DNA from: an alpha proteobacterium HIMB59
GTDB taxonomy: Bacteria; Pseudomonadota; Alphaproteobacteria; HIMB59
DNA length: 59,178 bases
Assembly: GCA_004321805.1 (NCBI GenBank)
Contig: SGZV01000005.1
Coordinates: forward strand, 1 to 59,178
Reading direction: 5' to 3'
In this document: piece by piece, positions 43,675-52,607 of the stretch
How the letters are laid out: every line of letters begins with the position of its first letter
Numbering within the stretch: position 1 is the stretch's first letter
Translations under genes and position numbers: made by a program
Notes under the pieces: generated by a model
Told to the model about the DNA's origin: nothing
Database searches by the model: none
Seen by the model: the letters and a program-made list of their open reading frames with translations, nothing else

Positions 43675-44002
43675 TACAATTCAATAATGAAATCTCATAT
43701 ATCTTATTAGAATATATATTTAATTCATCTGTATATTTAAAAAACCATCCTATAAAATTCTGATCTTTATTTTTTATTTTTATTAATGCAATATTATCTA
43801 TATATTTGTCAAATTCTAAAAAATTGCATGATACGAGCTCTAAAGTTAAGTCTCTAAAAATATAATCATCAGAAAAATCAATTTGATATTTGGTAGAAGA
43901 AGATTTATCTAATAGCAATAATGAAACATTTTTATCTTTTGCATACAAAAAAGAGTAAAAAAAAGAATTAATTAAAAATGAAATTATTAATAATTTCTTC
44001 AA
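43667..44002 (-). CDS. DUF2155 family exported protein
   Basis: Resembles DUF2155: LLLLDKSSSTKYQ, a conserved Cys (VSCNFLEF), FIGWFFKYTDELN and final Cys (ISLLNCTN), matching the GWMF and terminal-Cys pattern. The 111-residue form starts at TTG 44002 (KKLLIISFLINSFFYSFLYA signal peptide, cleavage after LYA). A longer ATG form (44038) prepends Met/Leu-rich residues read from inside MlaD and is less likely. The place beside NDUFA12 and accC is standard in alphaproteobacteria. Confidence 0.75.
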   Translation of the reverse strand: MKKLLIISFLINSFFYSFLYAKDKNVSLLLLDKSSSTKYQIDFSDDYIFRDLTLELVSCNFLEFDKYIDNIALIKIKNKDQNFIGWFFKYTDELNIYSNKIYEISLLNCTN

Positions 44003-44411
44003 GAGAAACAGCATCAACATTATCATCTGTACTATCATTATCTAAGAAATATTCATTACTTGTACCTAATATAATTTCAATATACGGGGAGCCAATAAAG
44101 CCACTTTCAGCTATTTTAAAAATAGAGTCTTTAGGTATTTGAATTTCATTGTAATATGATGTAATGACTGAGGCTAAATAAGTATTTTGATCAAGAGAAA
44201 TTTTCGAAACCTCCCCCACTTTGACACCTCTTATTTTAACATCGCCTCCAATGCTTAATGCTCCAATATCAAAAAAACTCGACTCTAAAACAAATTCATC
44301 CTCAGTATTTTTAAATAAATCAACTTTTGATGAAATATATATAAAGCTGAAAACGCATAATAATAAAATTGTTATACCTAAAATAAATTCAAAGTTAATA
44401 TTTCTATTCAT
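43968..44411 (-). CDS. MlaD-like (MCE domain) protein, second copy
   Basis: 147 residues: an N-terminal membrane helix (about 8-28), then a single MCE domain (IGGDVKIRGVKVGEVSKISL and SGFIGSPYIEIILG). MCE proteins form hexameric periplasmic lipid-shuttling rings with an ABC transporter (MlaFE). No mlaE/F is nearby. It overlaps the first copy by 8 bases and the DUF2155 gene by 35. Confidence 0.8.
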   Translation of the reverse strand: MNRNINFEFILGITILLLCVFSFIYISSKVDLFKNTEDEFVLESSFFDIGALSIGGDVKIRGVKVGEVSKISLDQNTYLASVITSYYNEIQIPKDSIFKIAESGFIGSPYIEIILGTSNEYFLDNDSTDDNVDAVSLEEIINNFIFN

Positions 44412-44865
44412 TTAAATTTCCCAAATATCTTAAAAACATATCTATAGAATATGAGTCTTTAGTATCAGTAAAAAGATAACTTTCATTTTCAATCATATCA
44501 CCAAAACCTGGTTCAATTAATAGAGATTTTTTTCCAAAAATACCATTAGATCTTATTAAAAGTATACTATCATCAGGAATATCTATTAATGGATCTATGA
44601 TGCCCTCTACCACCACCTCATTATTTTGATTTAATGAAATTTTATCGACTATTCCTATCTTTAAACCTGCCATCTCTACATCGGTGCCTACTGATATACC
44701 CTCTACATAATTAAAAATTGATTTAAATTTTATTTCTTTATTAGAATTTTCTGAGGATTGATAAAAAGATATTATTAAAAAAAATATTAGGATTGAAAAA
44801 AAACCAATTTTGAAATGAAATGATGATGAATAAGAGTCAATTTCAGATACTATTTTGGTTGCCAA
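44404..44865 (-). CDS. MlaD-like (MCE domain) protein, first copy
   Basis: 153 residues: a longer N-terminal region with a membrane helix (about 17-37), then an MCE domain (YVEGISVGTDVEMAGLKIG and SNGIFGKKSLLIEPG). Same fold as the next gene; the two share little beyond the MCE core, so the duplication is old or the two come from different ancestors. Overlaps NDUFA12 by 16 bases. Confidence 0.8.
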   Translation of the reverse strand: MATKIVSEIDSYSSSFHFKIGFFSILIFFLIISFYQSSENSNKEIKFKSIFNYVEGISVGTDVEMAGLKIGIVDKISLNQNNEVVVEGIIDPLIDIPDDSILLIRSNGIFGKKSLLIEPGFGDMIENESYLFTDTKDSYSIDMFLRYLGNLNE

Positions 44866-45158
44866 CTTTGATAACCTTTATCCAATTTGTTTTTATGGCT
44901 TGTTATATGTTTTTGTGTTCTTCTTTTTATATTACTGATTAGGTCATCTTGTGAAATATTTGTAGTTATTATATTATCTGATGTTCCATGAAGCCAATTG
45001 TGATAATCAGTTGGTAAAGATTCAGGACCTAAGTTTGGAGCATACACAACCCATCTCTTATTAATGTTAGATTTGTCATGATAAAACTTATTACCTAGCG
45101 AATCTTCATGAACAAGTTTACCATTGAAAAAAGAATATAATTTAAAACCAAGTGACAT
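44850..45158 (-). CDS. NADH:ubiquinone oxidoreductase accessory subunit, NDUFA12 family
   Basis: 102-residue complex I accessory protein shared by alphaproteobacteria and mitochondria. Family pattern: FFNGKLVHEDSLGNKFY, then RRWVVY-like KRWVVYAPNLGPESLP and DYHNWLHG. C-terminal KSYQ-like region ends KGYQSWQPK. It opens the leftward mlaD-mlaD-DUF2155 set. Its ATG overlaps the divergent dacA start region by 7 bases. Confidence 0.93.
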   Translation of the reverse strand: MSLGFKLYSFFNGKLVHEDSLGNKFYHDKSNINKRWVVYAPNLGPESLPTDYHNWLHGTSDNIITTNISQDDLISNIKRRTQKHITSHKNKLDKGYQSWQPK

Positions 45159-46237
45159 TTAGTAAATATTATAAGAAATCACTGCATATTGTAATAGCAA
45201 TATTTATAATTAGCATAGCCAATTTAGCACATCCACTACATGCAAAAATAGCCAGTGTAATTGGTGATCCACATACAGGTGAGGTTTTTTTTCAAGTAAA
45301 TCAACATACAAAAAATTATCCTGCATCATTAACTAAAATTATGACGCTATATATAATTTTTGAAGAGATAAAATATGGAAATTTAAAATTAGACGAAAAA
45401 ATAACGATATCAAAATACGCAAATAATCAACAACCATCAAAATTAGGCTTAGGTGTTGGAAATAAAATAACAGTAGATAAGGCTATTGATGCATTAATTA
45501 TAAAATCAGCCAATGACATAGCAGTGGCAGTAGCTGAAAAAATTGAAGGAACTGAAAAAAAATTTATTAAAAAAATGAATAAATATGCATCAGTTATGGG
45601 GTTAAAAAATACTAATTTTGCCAATCCTCATGGGCTTCCTAATAGATCTAATTTATCGAGTGCACATGATATGTTTATATTAAGTTCTAGAATAATAAAA
45701 GATTACCCAGAGTACTTAGATAGATTTAAAAAAACAAAAATGAAAATGAATAATAAAACATATCAAACTCATAATAAATTAGTTCAAAAATATGAACACT
45801 ATATAGGAATGAAAACAGGTTATATAAGAAAGTCGGGTTTTCAAATCTCTTTATTAAGGGAAAATAATGGAAAATATCTTTTAGGTATTTATTTTGGCGG
45901 TAACTCAGCTAAAGAAAGAAATAATAAAATTAATTATCTTATGGGCAAATACATGAAAGATACAAAATCTAAAATTGCTATAAAATCTACTAAAAAAACA
46001 ATTAAAGAAAAAAAATATTTAGTACAAACATCATCTTTTAAAAAAATAAGTCTATCTAAAAAACATATATCTTTTCTAAAAAATAAATTAACTTTTTTAA
46101 ATGATTACAATCATAACATTACAAGAAATGGTAGGTATTTTACTACCTATATTGAGTTCGTAGATAGGAAAAATGCAAATTTTATTTGTAATGAAATTAA
46201 AAAAAATAAATTAGATTGTCTTATAAAAACTATCTAA
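45152..46237 (+). CDS. D-alanyl-D-alanine carboxypeptidase with C-terminal SPOR domain
   Basis: PBP5-type D,D-carboxypeptidase trimming peptidoglycan. 361 residues: signal peptide (about 1-31), SxxK Ser59-Lys62 (ASLTK), SAN 119-121, KTG 221-223, then a SPOR-like domain (about 290-361) that binds denuded glycan at the septum. The GTG start at 45152 overlaps the divergent NDUFA12 start; no later start keeps the signal peptide intact. Its tail overlaps the phosphohexomutase by 27 bases. Confidence 0.92.
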   Translation: MTFSKYYKKSLHIVIAIFIISIANLAHPLHAKIASVIGDPHTGEVFFQVNQHTKNYPASLTKIMTLYIIFEEIKYGNLKLDEKITISKYANNQQPSKLGLGVGNKITVDKAIDALIIKSANDIAVAVAEKIEGTEKKFIKKMNKYASVMGLKNTNFANPHGLPNRSNLSSAHDMFILSSRIIKDYPEYLDRFKKTKMKMNNKTYQTHNKLVQKYEHYIGMKTGYIRKSGFQISLLRENNGKYLLGIYFGGNSAKERNNKINYLMGKYMKDTKSKIAIKSTKKTIKEKKYLVQTSSFKKISLSKKHISFLKNKLTFLNDYNHNITRNGRYFTTYIEFVDRKNANFICNEIKKNKLDCLIKTI

Positions 46238-47602
46238 CTCTCTTAAATCAAGATTAAATTTTTTAAAAATATTAATTAACTTCTCTATTTCTGTTTTAAA
46301 TAATTCATTTTTAAAATGCTCTAATCTAAAAACTAAACAATTTTGAGTATTTGAAGCTCTTATTAGAAACCAAAAGTCTGATGACTCAACCCTAATACCA
46401 TCTATTTCAATTAAGTTTTCACCTTCATAGATTTTTTTTAAATTTGAAATTATATATGCTAAAAGTCCAAATTTCTCAGACTCTTCGCAATATAATTTTA
46501 CCTCTGGAGTAGATAACGATTGTTTATAAGGTTTTAGAATTTCGCTAAGAGTATTATTTGAGTTATTTAAAATATTAATAAATTTTAATGATGCATAAAT
46601 AGCATCATCATATCCATAATAACCGTATTTATAAAAAATATGCCCGCTCATCTCACCTGCTATATCTGCATTTTGACTAACTATCATCTCTTTTATTAAA
46701 GAATGACCTGTTTTAGACATTAATATTTTAATTCCATTTTTCTTTAAGACGTCAAATAAAATTTTACTACATTTGACATCTGCTACTGCAATTAAGTCAT
46801 TTTTTTCTTTCTGCAAATCTAAAGCCAATAACAAAAAAATCATATCTGAATATACTAAATTACCCTCATTATCAATAATTCCTACTCGGTCACCATCACC
46901 ATCAAAAGCAATACCCAGATCAAAAGAATTTTTTTTAACAAATTCTGATAGCTGAACTATATTAGATTTTACTGTTGGATCAGGATGATGATTTGGGAAT
47001 GTCCCATCTATAGATTGGTTAAATAAAATGTTAGTTCCTCCAATTGTATTTATAATTTTATTGATTATAGCACCTATAGCACCATTACCTGGGTCCCAAG
47101 CAATTTTTAGTTTATTGATATTAGAAAACTTATTAAGTATTTCGTTATGATAAGGTGTTAATGGGTCTTTAAACTTGATATTTTTTTTCTTTTTATCTAG
47201 ATCTGAAGTATCTATGTCATTTAAAGACTTAATTGAGTCACCAAAAAAAGGTTTATTATTAATAATCATTTTTAATCCGTTGTATTCTTTTGGATTGTGA
47301 GAACCTGTGATCATAATCAGATTTGGAATTTTATAATATTTGCTTGCAAAATAACTTATTGGCGTTGGTATTAACGATATATCTATTACTTCGATGCCAT
47401 AGGAAATAAAATTATCAATTAAAGTGTTTTTAATTTCTAATGAGGAGGCCCTGCCATCATGCCCAATAATTATATCAAATGAATTATTTTCTTTTAATTT
47501 TTTTGAAATAGCTAAGGCTATCTTAGAAATATCTTTAAGCGTTAAAGATTTTCCATAAATACCCCTAATATCATACTCTCTAAGAATTTCAGGATTTATC
47601 AT
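46211..47602 (-). CDS. Phosphomannomutase/phosphoglucomutase
   Basis: Alpha-D-phosphohexomutase, 463 residues. Active-site serine loop ITGSHNPKEYNGLKM, Mg loop FDGDGDRVGI, sugar loop GEMSGHIF, and C-terminal phosphate loop IRASNTQNCLVFRLE. Supplies hexose-1-phosphates for polysaccharide synthesis. Overlaps mgtE by 4 bases and dacA tail to tail by 27. Confidence 0.93.
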   Translation of the reverse strand: MINPEILREYDIRGIYGKSLTLKDISKIALAISKKLKENNSFDIIIGHDGRASSLEIKNTLIDNFISYGIEVIDISLIPTPISYFASKYYKIPNLIMITGSHNPKEYNGLKMIINNKPFFGDSIKSLNDIDTSDLDKKKKNIKFKDPLTPYHNEILNKFSNINKLKIAWDPGNGAIGAIINKIINTIGGTNILFNQSIDGTFPNHHPDPTVKSNIVQLSEFVKKNSFDLGIAFDGDGDRVGIIDNEGNLVYSDMIFLLLALDLQKEKNDLIAVADVKCSKILFDVLKKNGIKILMSKTGHSLIKEMIVSQNADIAGEMSGHIFYKYGYYGYDDAIYASLKFINILNNSNNTLSEILKPYKQSLSTPEVKLYCEESEKFGLLAYIISNLKKIYEGENLIEIDGIRVESSDFWFLIRASNTQNCLVFRLEHFKNELFKTEIEKLINIFKKFNLDLRELDSFYKTI

Positions 47603-48897
47603 AAATTTAATATATATGTAGCTATTGATAAGAACGATAAGAAACCAAAAACATCAGTGAAAGTTGTTAAAATAATACCTGAAGCAAGTGCTGGATCTAT
47701 TTTTAATTTATTAATAGTAATGGGAATAATAATACCTACTAAACAAGCAAATCCCAAGTTTACTAATATTGCAAACGATATGGCTAAAGCAAGATTAGCA
47801 CTATCAAACCAATAATATGTTATCATCCCCATAATCAGTGAAAGTGCTAATCCGTTTAATGAACCAATAAGAAATTCTTTAATAATCAAACTCATATAAT
47901 TCGAATTATTTATATCTTTAGTGGCTATAGCTCTAACGTAAATAGTCATTGCTTGGGTTCCCGCATTACCCCCCATAGAAGCAACAATAGGCATTAGAAC
48001 TGCTATGGCTATCATCTGTTGTAGTTGATCTGCATAAATATCAATCACATAAGATGCTAAAATAGCGGTTAGTAAATTTAAACCTAACCAAATAAATCTT
48101 GAATAAGCAGAGGTAATAGTACCTTTGTAAAAATCATTAACAAACAATCCTCCAAGTTTTCTCATATCATCTTCAGATTCTTCATGATCAATTTCAACAA
48201 CATCATCAACGGTCATAATGCCAATCATTTTATTATCATCATTAACGACAGGAGCAGAAACAAGGCCGTATTGTCTAAAGGAGTAAGCAATATCTTCAAT
48301 AGAATTGTCATATCTTATAAGATGAATGTTTTTGAACATTAAATCTTTTAGTTTTCTTGATCTTTTAGATCTCAATATTCTTCCAGAAGGCACGTAGCCA
48401 ATAGGGATATTATTATTATCTACAATAAAAACATTATAGAAATCCTTTGGTCCCCTTCTTGTCTTTCTAAGGTTATCTATTAAGCCTCCAACCGTCGTAT
48501 CAGATTTAACTGCTAGATAGTCTCTATTCATCAATCTTCCAGCAGAATTTTCTTCATATTTTAGACTTTCTTCAATTCTTTCACGTTGCTGAGTTCCTAA
48601 TTTTGACAAAATATTGACTAATTCTTGAGTCTCAAAATCGCTTAGAATTTCCACAGCATCATCTAAATCTAAATATTGTATTAGTCTTACCAGTTGTTTA
48701 TTTGGTATCATTTCAAGAATTAGATCTCGATTTTCTTCTCTTAAATAGGCTATAAAATCAGGATGAAAATATTTAGTATGAGTTTTAAGTATTGAGGATT
48801 GATCGTTTGTAGGTAAACTCTCTAATTTATCGGCTTGATCCGCAGGATGCAGGCCTTTTATGGACTCAATGTATAATTTTTTATTTAACTTTGTCAT
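47599..48897 (-). CDS. mgtE: Magnesium transporter MgtE
   Basis: Mg2+ channel, 432 residues. N-domain helical repeats (about 1-110), two CBS domains (about 115-235), then five membrane helices with MPIVASMGGNAGTQA and ALASGIILTTFTDVFGFLSFL (quoted: LASGIILTTFTDVFGFLSF). The longer ORF start at 48960 would read through tRNA-Leu, so the ATG at 48897 (MTKLNKKLYIESI) is chosen. Confidence 0.94.
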   Translation of the reverse strand: MTKLNKKLYIESIKGLHPADQADKLESLPTNDQSSILKTHTKYFHPDFIAYLREENRDLILEMIPNKQLVRLIQYLDLDDAVEILSDFETQELVNILSKLGTQQRERIEESLKYEENSAGRLMNRDYLAVKSDTTVGGLIDNLRKTRRGPKDFYNVFIVDNNNIPIGYVPSGRILRSKRSRKLKDLMFKNIHLIRYDNSIEDIAYSFRQYGLVSAPVVNDDNKMIGIMTVDDVVEIDHEESEDDMRKLGGLFVNDFYKGTITSAYSRFIWLGLNLLTAILASYVIDIYADQLQQMIAIAVLMPIVASMGGNAGTQAMTIYVRAIATKDINNSNYMSLIIKEFLIGSLNGLALSLIMGMITYYWFDSANLALAISFAILVNLGFACLVGIIIPITINKLKIDPALASGIILTTFTDVFGFLSFLSIATYILNL

Positions 48898-48904
48898 TTT
48901 CAAA

Positions 48905-48992
48905 TGGTGCGGACGAGAAGACTCGAACTTCCACAGGATTATATCCCACAGCGACCTCAACGCTGCGCGTCTACCAATTCCGCCACGTCCGC
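48905..48992 (-). tRNA. tRNA-Leu (GAG)
   Basis: 88 bases with encoded CCA (48905-48907). Acceptor GCGGACG pairs with CGTCCGC. Anticodon GAG (complement of 48956-48958) in loop TTGAGGT, and a long variable arm as expected for Leu (GTGGGATATAATCCTGT region). Lies 7 bases upstream of mgtE on the same strand. Confidence 0.97.
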
Positions 48993-49020
48993 AAAAAATA
49001 AGGTCAATAATTAATAGTTA

Positions 49021-49659
49021 ATGGTTAAAATAAAACAATTAAAAGGTTATGTAAACTATAGTGACACACTAATTAAAATGGAAGAATTAGTTAAAAAAGT
49101 GTCTGAAGATATAAATAAAGAAGAAATTTGGTTTTTAGAGCATAATAAAGTTTTTACAGCAGGAAGCTCAACACCTAAAGAATTTAATAAGAATAAAATA
49201 AACAATATAGAAGTACTTAAGGTCAATAGAGGCGGAAAAATAACATATCATGGACCTGGTCAAATGATAATTTATCCCATCATAAATATAAAATTTAGAA
49301 AATTAAATTTAATAGAATACATAAATCAAATTGAAGAAATATGTATTGATGTATTTCAAGACAATCAAATAAAATTATTTCGTAAAAAAGAAAAAAATAG
49401 AGGTTTATGGGTAAAAAGTAAAATTGGATTAAAAAAAATAATATTTATAGGTTTGAGATATTCTAAAGGAGTAATTCACCATGGACTTTCAATTAATTTT
49501 AATAACGACCTAGAGGATTTTAGAAAAATAGATCCATGCGGGCTACATAGAAGGGAAATTAGTAGTCTTAAGGAATTAAAAGTTTCATATAATAAAAATA
49601 AAATTACTAAAGAACTAAAGGAATCATTTACTAAAAAATTTGATTTAAATTTAATTTAA
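49021..49659 (+). CDS. lipB: Octanoyl-[acyl-carrier-protein]:protein N-octanoyltransferase
   Basis: Transfers octanoyl from ACP to lipoyl domains in lipoic acid synthesis. 212 residues. Motif NRGGKITYHGPGQMIIYPI is diagnostic; the catalytic Cys is in DPCGLHRREISSL. ATG at 49021 lies 28 bases from tRNA-Leu. Its 3' end overlaps the pseudouridine synthase by 29 bases, the largest tail-to-tail overlap here. Confidence 0.95.
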   Translation: MVKIKQLKGYVNYSDTLIKMEELVKKVSEDINKEEIWFLEHNKVFTAGSSTPKEFNKNKINNIEVLKVNRGGKITYHGPGQMIIYPIINIKFRKLNLIEYINQIEEICIDVFQDNQIKLFRKKEKNRGLWVKSKIGLKKIIFIGLRYSKGVIHHGLSINFNNDLEDFRKIDPCGLHRREISSLKELKVSYNKNKITKELKESFTKKFDLNLI

Positions 49660-50440
49660 ATTTATAAAAATTATCTCGATAGGAAAAAGATAATGATGTT
49701 GACATTAACATAAGATTACCATTACTTTTTTCCAAAAATTTTTTATCTCCCAATATAGGATTATCATTTAAATAAAATTGAAGTCTTATTTGATGCTTTC
49801 GACCTGTAATTAGTTTTATAAGATATACATTACTATAATTTGGTAAATTTATTTTCCGATATTGAGATTTAAGTATTTTTTTTTCATTATTTTTGTTGAC
49901 TAATATCCCAGATGTTTTTTCAAAGGGTTTATTTGTTATTGCTATATAAAATTTACTAACAAGGTTGTCTTTAAATAATTTTGATATACCGGAAGCAGCA
50001 ATTCTAGTTTTTGCAAAAATCATTAATCCAGAAGTATCTTTATCAAGTCTATGAACAATATATAAATTTTGTTTCAATAAAGATTCATATAAATCTTTTA
50101 GAGAGATATTTATTTTAGACCCCCTTTGAACTGCATACCCTCTGATTTTATTAATAATCAAAAAATCATCACTTTGAAAAATAATATGCTTGGTAAACTT
50201 TTTTCTATCTTCAATAGATAATTTTATGTTGAATTCTTTATCAGTTCTATAATCAAAGTTGTAATAAATATAAATAATATCTCCTCGATTTATAGCAGAA
50301 TTAGCTTTAGACTTTTTATTATTAATTTTTATTTTATATTTTCTGATTAATCTTTGAATTAACGATAAAGGTATTTTTTCTAAGTACTGATATAAAAATT
50401 TATCTAGTCTATTATGATCTTGATCAATTTTAATTTTCAA
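49631..50440 (-). CDS. RluC/RluD-type ribosomal pseudouridine synthase
   Basis: 269 residues: S4 RNA-binding domain (about 8-60), then the catalytic core with Asp133 in VHRLDKDTSGLMI and GRKHQIRLQF near the C-terminus. RluC and RluD isomerise uridines in 23S rRNA; the exact site is not decided by sequence. Overlaps crcB by 11 bases, so probably a tail of the crcB/ribosomal transcript. Confidence 0.88.
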   Translation of the reverse strand: MKIKIDQDHNRLDKFLYQYLEKIPLSLIQRLIRKYKIKINNKKSKANSAINRGDIIYIYYNFDYRTDKEFNIKLSIEDRKKFTKHIIFQSDDFLIINKIRGYAVQRGSKINISLKDLYESLLKQNLYIVHRLDKDTSGLMIFAKTRIAASGISKLFKDNLVSKFYIAITNKPFEKTSGILVNKNNEKKILKSQYRKINLPNYSNVYLIKLITGRKHQIRLQFYLNDNPILGDKKFLEKSNGNLMLMSTSLSFSYRDNFYKFKLNLNQIF

Positions 50441-50786
50441 GCTTTATACTTACCAGATAGAATAAATAAAAGAAAATAAAAGATAAAAAGATATTAAGTG
50501 TAAAGAAAATAAAAGCTTTTATAAACAATTTCTCATTCATAAGATTAAATAAGTCTATATTAAATGATGACAGAGTAGTAAAACTTCCAAAAAGGCCGAT
50601 ATATAAAAAAATATATATCGAACCATTAAATTTATTCAAAAATAATCCCGCTAAAGCTGAGCCACTAATATTCACTAAAATAGTGGTGATTGGAAGTCCA
50701 GCTATAGAAATGTTAAGTATTGATAAAAAATACCTTAGAGAAGAACCTAGCACAGCACCAAATATTAGTGCTAAGTATGCATTCAT
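50430..50786 (-). CDS. crcB: Fluoride ion channel CrcB/FluC
   Basis: 118-residue four-helix membrane protein. Motifs GAVLGSSLRYF, TTILVNISGSALAG and the signature GLFGSFTTLSSFNID. Exports fluoride as a dual-topology dimer. Lies 13 bases behind rplQ on the same strand. No fluoride riboswitch is visible ahead of it. Confidence 0.93.
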   Translation of the reverse strand: MNAYLALIFGAVLGSSLRYFLSILNISIAGLPITTILVNISGSALAGLFLNKFNGSIYIFLYIGLFGSFTTLSSFNIDLFNLMNEKLFIKAFIFFTLNIFLSFIFFYLFYLVSIKLEN

Positions 50787-50799
50787 AAAAGAAATGAAT

Positions 50800-51156
50800 T
50801 TATTTAACGAATTGAATTATACTTGTATGAGCGAAATCGCCAAATCGGTTACCCTTTTTTATAATTCTAGTATAACCACCATTTCTATCTTTATTTTGAG
50901 AAGAAATTTCATTAAATAATTTTTGGCAAGCTTCTTGATTATTAAAAAGCTTTGATAGTACATATTTTCGATTACTTAGATTATCTACTTTGGCTTTAGT
51001 GACCAACTTTTCTATAAAAGGTCTTAATTCTTTTGCTTTCTGTGTCGTAGTGGTAATAGTCTCATGTTTGATTAGACTAATTGATAAGTTTTTTAGTAGC
51101 GCTAATCTATGAGAAGATGTTCTATTAAGTTTTCTTTGTTTAAGACCGTGTTTCAT
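50800..51156 (-). CDS. rplQ: 50S ribosomal protein L17
   Basis: 118 residues with the L17 N-terminus [20 protein letters not shown], split here as KHGLKQRKLNRTSSHR, then KNLSISLIKHETITTTTQKAKELRP (partial quote). Its ATG overlaps the rpoA stop by one base. Last ribosomal gene of the operon. Confidence 0.97.
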   Translation of the reverse strand: MKHGLKQRKLNRTSSHRLALLKNLSISLIKHETITTTTQKAKELRPFIEKLVTKAKVDNLSNRKYVLSKLFNNQEACQKLFNEISSQNKDRNGGYTRIIKKGNRFGDFAHTSIIQFVK

Positions 51157-52184
51157 TATACTTTAAATGGATCCTCATATTTTTTTGATAATTCTTCAAT
51201 ATTCTCAGGTGGCCATCCTGGCAAATCCATACCCATGGATAAACTCATAGATGAAAGAACCTCTTTAATTTCATCTAAAGATTTTCTTCCAAAGTTTGGA
51301 GTTCTTAACATTTCACCTTCAGTTTTTTGAACCAAATCACCTATGTAGAAGATATTGTCATTTTTTAGACAATTTGCAGATCTAACTGATAATTCTAACT
51401 CATCAACCTTCTTTAAAAGGTTTTTATTAAATTGAGGTTCTTTGGATGACTGTAATTTTTTTCTATCATCTTCAGAAGGCTCTTCAAAATTAATAAAAGG
51501 CTTTAATTGATCTTGAAGGATTCTAGCAGCTAAAGCAGCTGCATCATCAGGAGAAACAGTGCCATTAGTTTCAATATCTAGAATTAACTTGTCAAATTCA
51601 GTATCCTGTCCAATTCTTGAATTTTCTACGTTAAAGGCAACCCTTTTAACCGGACTAAAAGTTGCATCAAGTATAATTTGTCCAACGCTTTTGCCCTCAT
51701 TGTCTTTATTTTTTTCTGCTGAGATATAACCTTTATTAACATCTAGAAAGATTTCTAAATTCACTTCTCTGTTTGAGTCTACATTCATAATAACTGTATC
51801 TTTATCAACTATTTCAACTTCAGGATTTTCATCAAAATCAGAAGATAGGACCTCTTTTGGACCTTTAACATTTAAAGATAGCTTTTGAGTGTGATTACTT
51901 TTTGAATTGAAAGTAACATTCTTTAGATTCATGATGATATCAGTTACATCTTCTCTAACACCCTCAATAGTAGAAAACTCATGAAGAACTCCATTGATTT
52001 TTATTGATGTTATGGCAGTACCTTGAAGTGATGATAAAAGGACTCTTCTAAGAGCATTACCTAAAGTTGTTCCAAAACCTTTTTCTAATGGTTCAATAAC
52101 AACGGTACCAAACTTTTTATTATCACTTATTTTGTAGTCAACTTTATTAGGTTTAACTAATGTAATCCAATTGTTTTCTATCAA
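51156..52184 (-). CDS. rpoA: RNA polymerase alpha subunit
   Basis: 342 residues: N-terminal assembly domain ([20 protein letters not shown] region, quoted 20) and a C-terminal domain (about 258-330) that binds UP elements and activators, with [13 protein letters not shown] and [14 protein letters not shown]. Overlaps rplQ by one base and follows rpsK by 21. Confidence 0.98.
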   Translation of the reverse strand: MIENNWITLVKPNKVDYKISDNKKFGTVVIEPLEKGFGTTLGNALRRVLLSSLQGTAITSIKINGVLHEFSTIEGVREDVTDIIMNLKNVTFNSKSNHTQKLSLNVKGPKEVLSSDFDENPEVEIVDKDTVIMNVDSNREVNLEIFLDVNKGYISAEKNKDNEGKSVGQIILDATFSPVKRVAFNVENSRIGQDTEFDKLILDIETNGTVSPDDAAALAARILQDQLKPFINFEEPSEDDRKKLQSSKEPQFNKNLLKKVDELELSVRSANCLKNDNIFYIGDLVQKTEGEMLRTPNFGRKSLDEIKEVLSSMSLSMGMDLPGWPPENIEELSKKYEDPFKV

Positions 52185-52205
52185 TTTTAACTCCTGTTAA
52201 TTAAG

Positions 52206-52604
52206 TTATACTCTTCGTTTCTTCTTTGGTCTGCAGCCATTATGAGGCAACGGCGTAACATCTTTAATGTTATTAATTATAAAACCAATATTTTGAAGCG
52301 CTCTTAGTGCAGATTCACGACCAGAACCCGGACCTTTCATTAAAACATCCAGTTTTCTAAGCCCTACATCATACGCTTTTTTTCCAGCTGCATCAGTTGC
52401 GATTTGAGCAGCATATGGTGTAGATTTTTTTGATCCACGAAATCCCATTGATCCACTAGAAGACCATGAGACAGCATTGCCGCTAACATCAGAAATAGTT
52501 ACGATAGTGTTATTAAATGAACTTTTAATATGAACAACACCATTTTGTCCAAAACTTTTTTTTGATTTTTTCTTATCAGAAGATTTTTTTTCGTTTTTTG
52601 CCAT
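52206..52604 (-). CDS. rpsK: 30S ribosomal protein S11
   Basis: 132 residues. Basic, Ser/Lys-rich N-terminal extension, then [20 protein letters not shown] and the C-terminal [17 protein letters not shown] hallmark. Lies between rpsM and rpoA in the usual order. Confidence 0.98.
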   Translation of the reverse strand: MAKNEKKSSDKKKSKKSFGQNGVVHIKSSFNNTIVTISDVSGNAVSWSSSGSMGFRGSKKSTPYAAQIATDAAGKKAYDVGLRKLDVLMKGPGSGRESALRALQNIGFIINNIKDVTPLPHNGCRPKKKRRV

Positions 52605-52607
52605 GAT

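Noticed and set aside
44003-44038. ATG start for the DUF2155 gene
   Set aside because: Adds a Met/Leu-rich stretch from inside mlaD; TTG at 44002 gives a clean signal peptide.
48898-48960. Upstream extension of mgtE
   Set aside because: It would translate tRNA-Leu; the ATG at 48897 fits the family.
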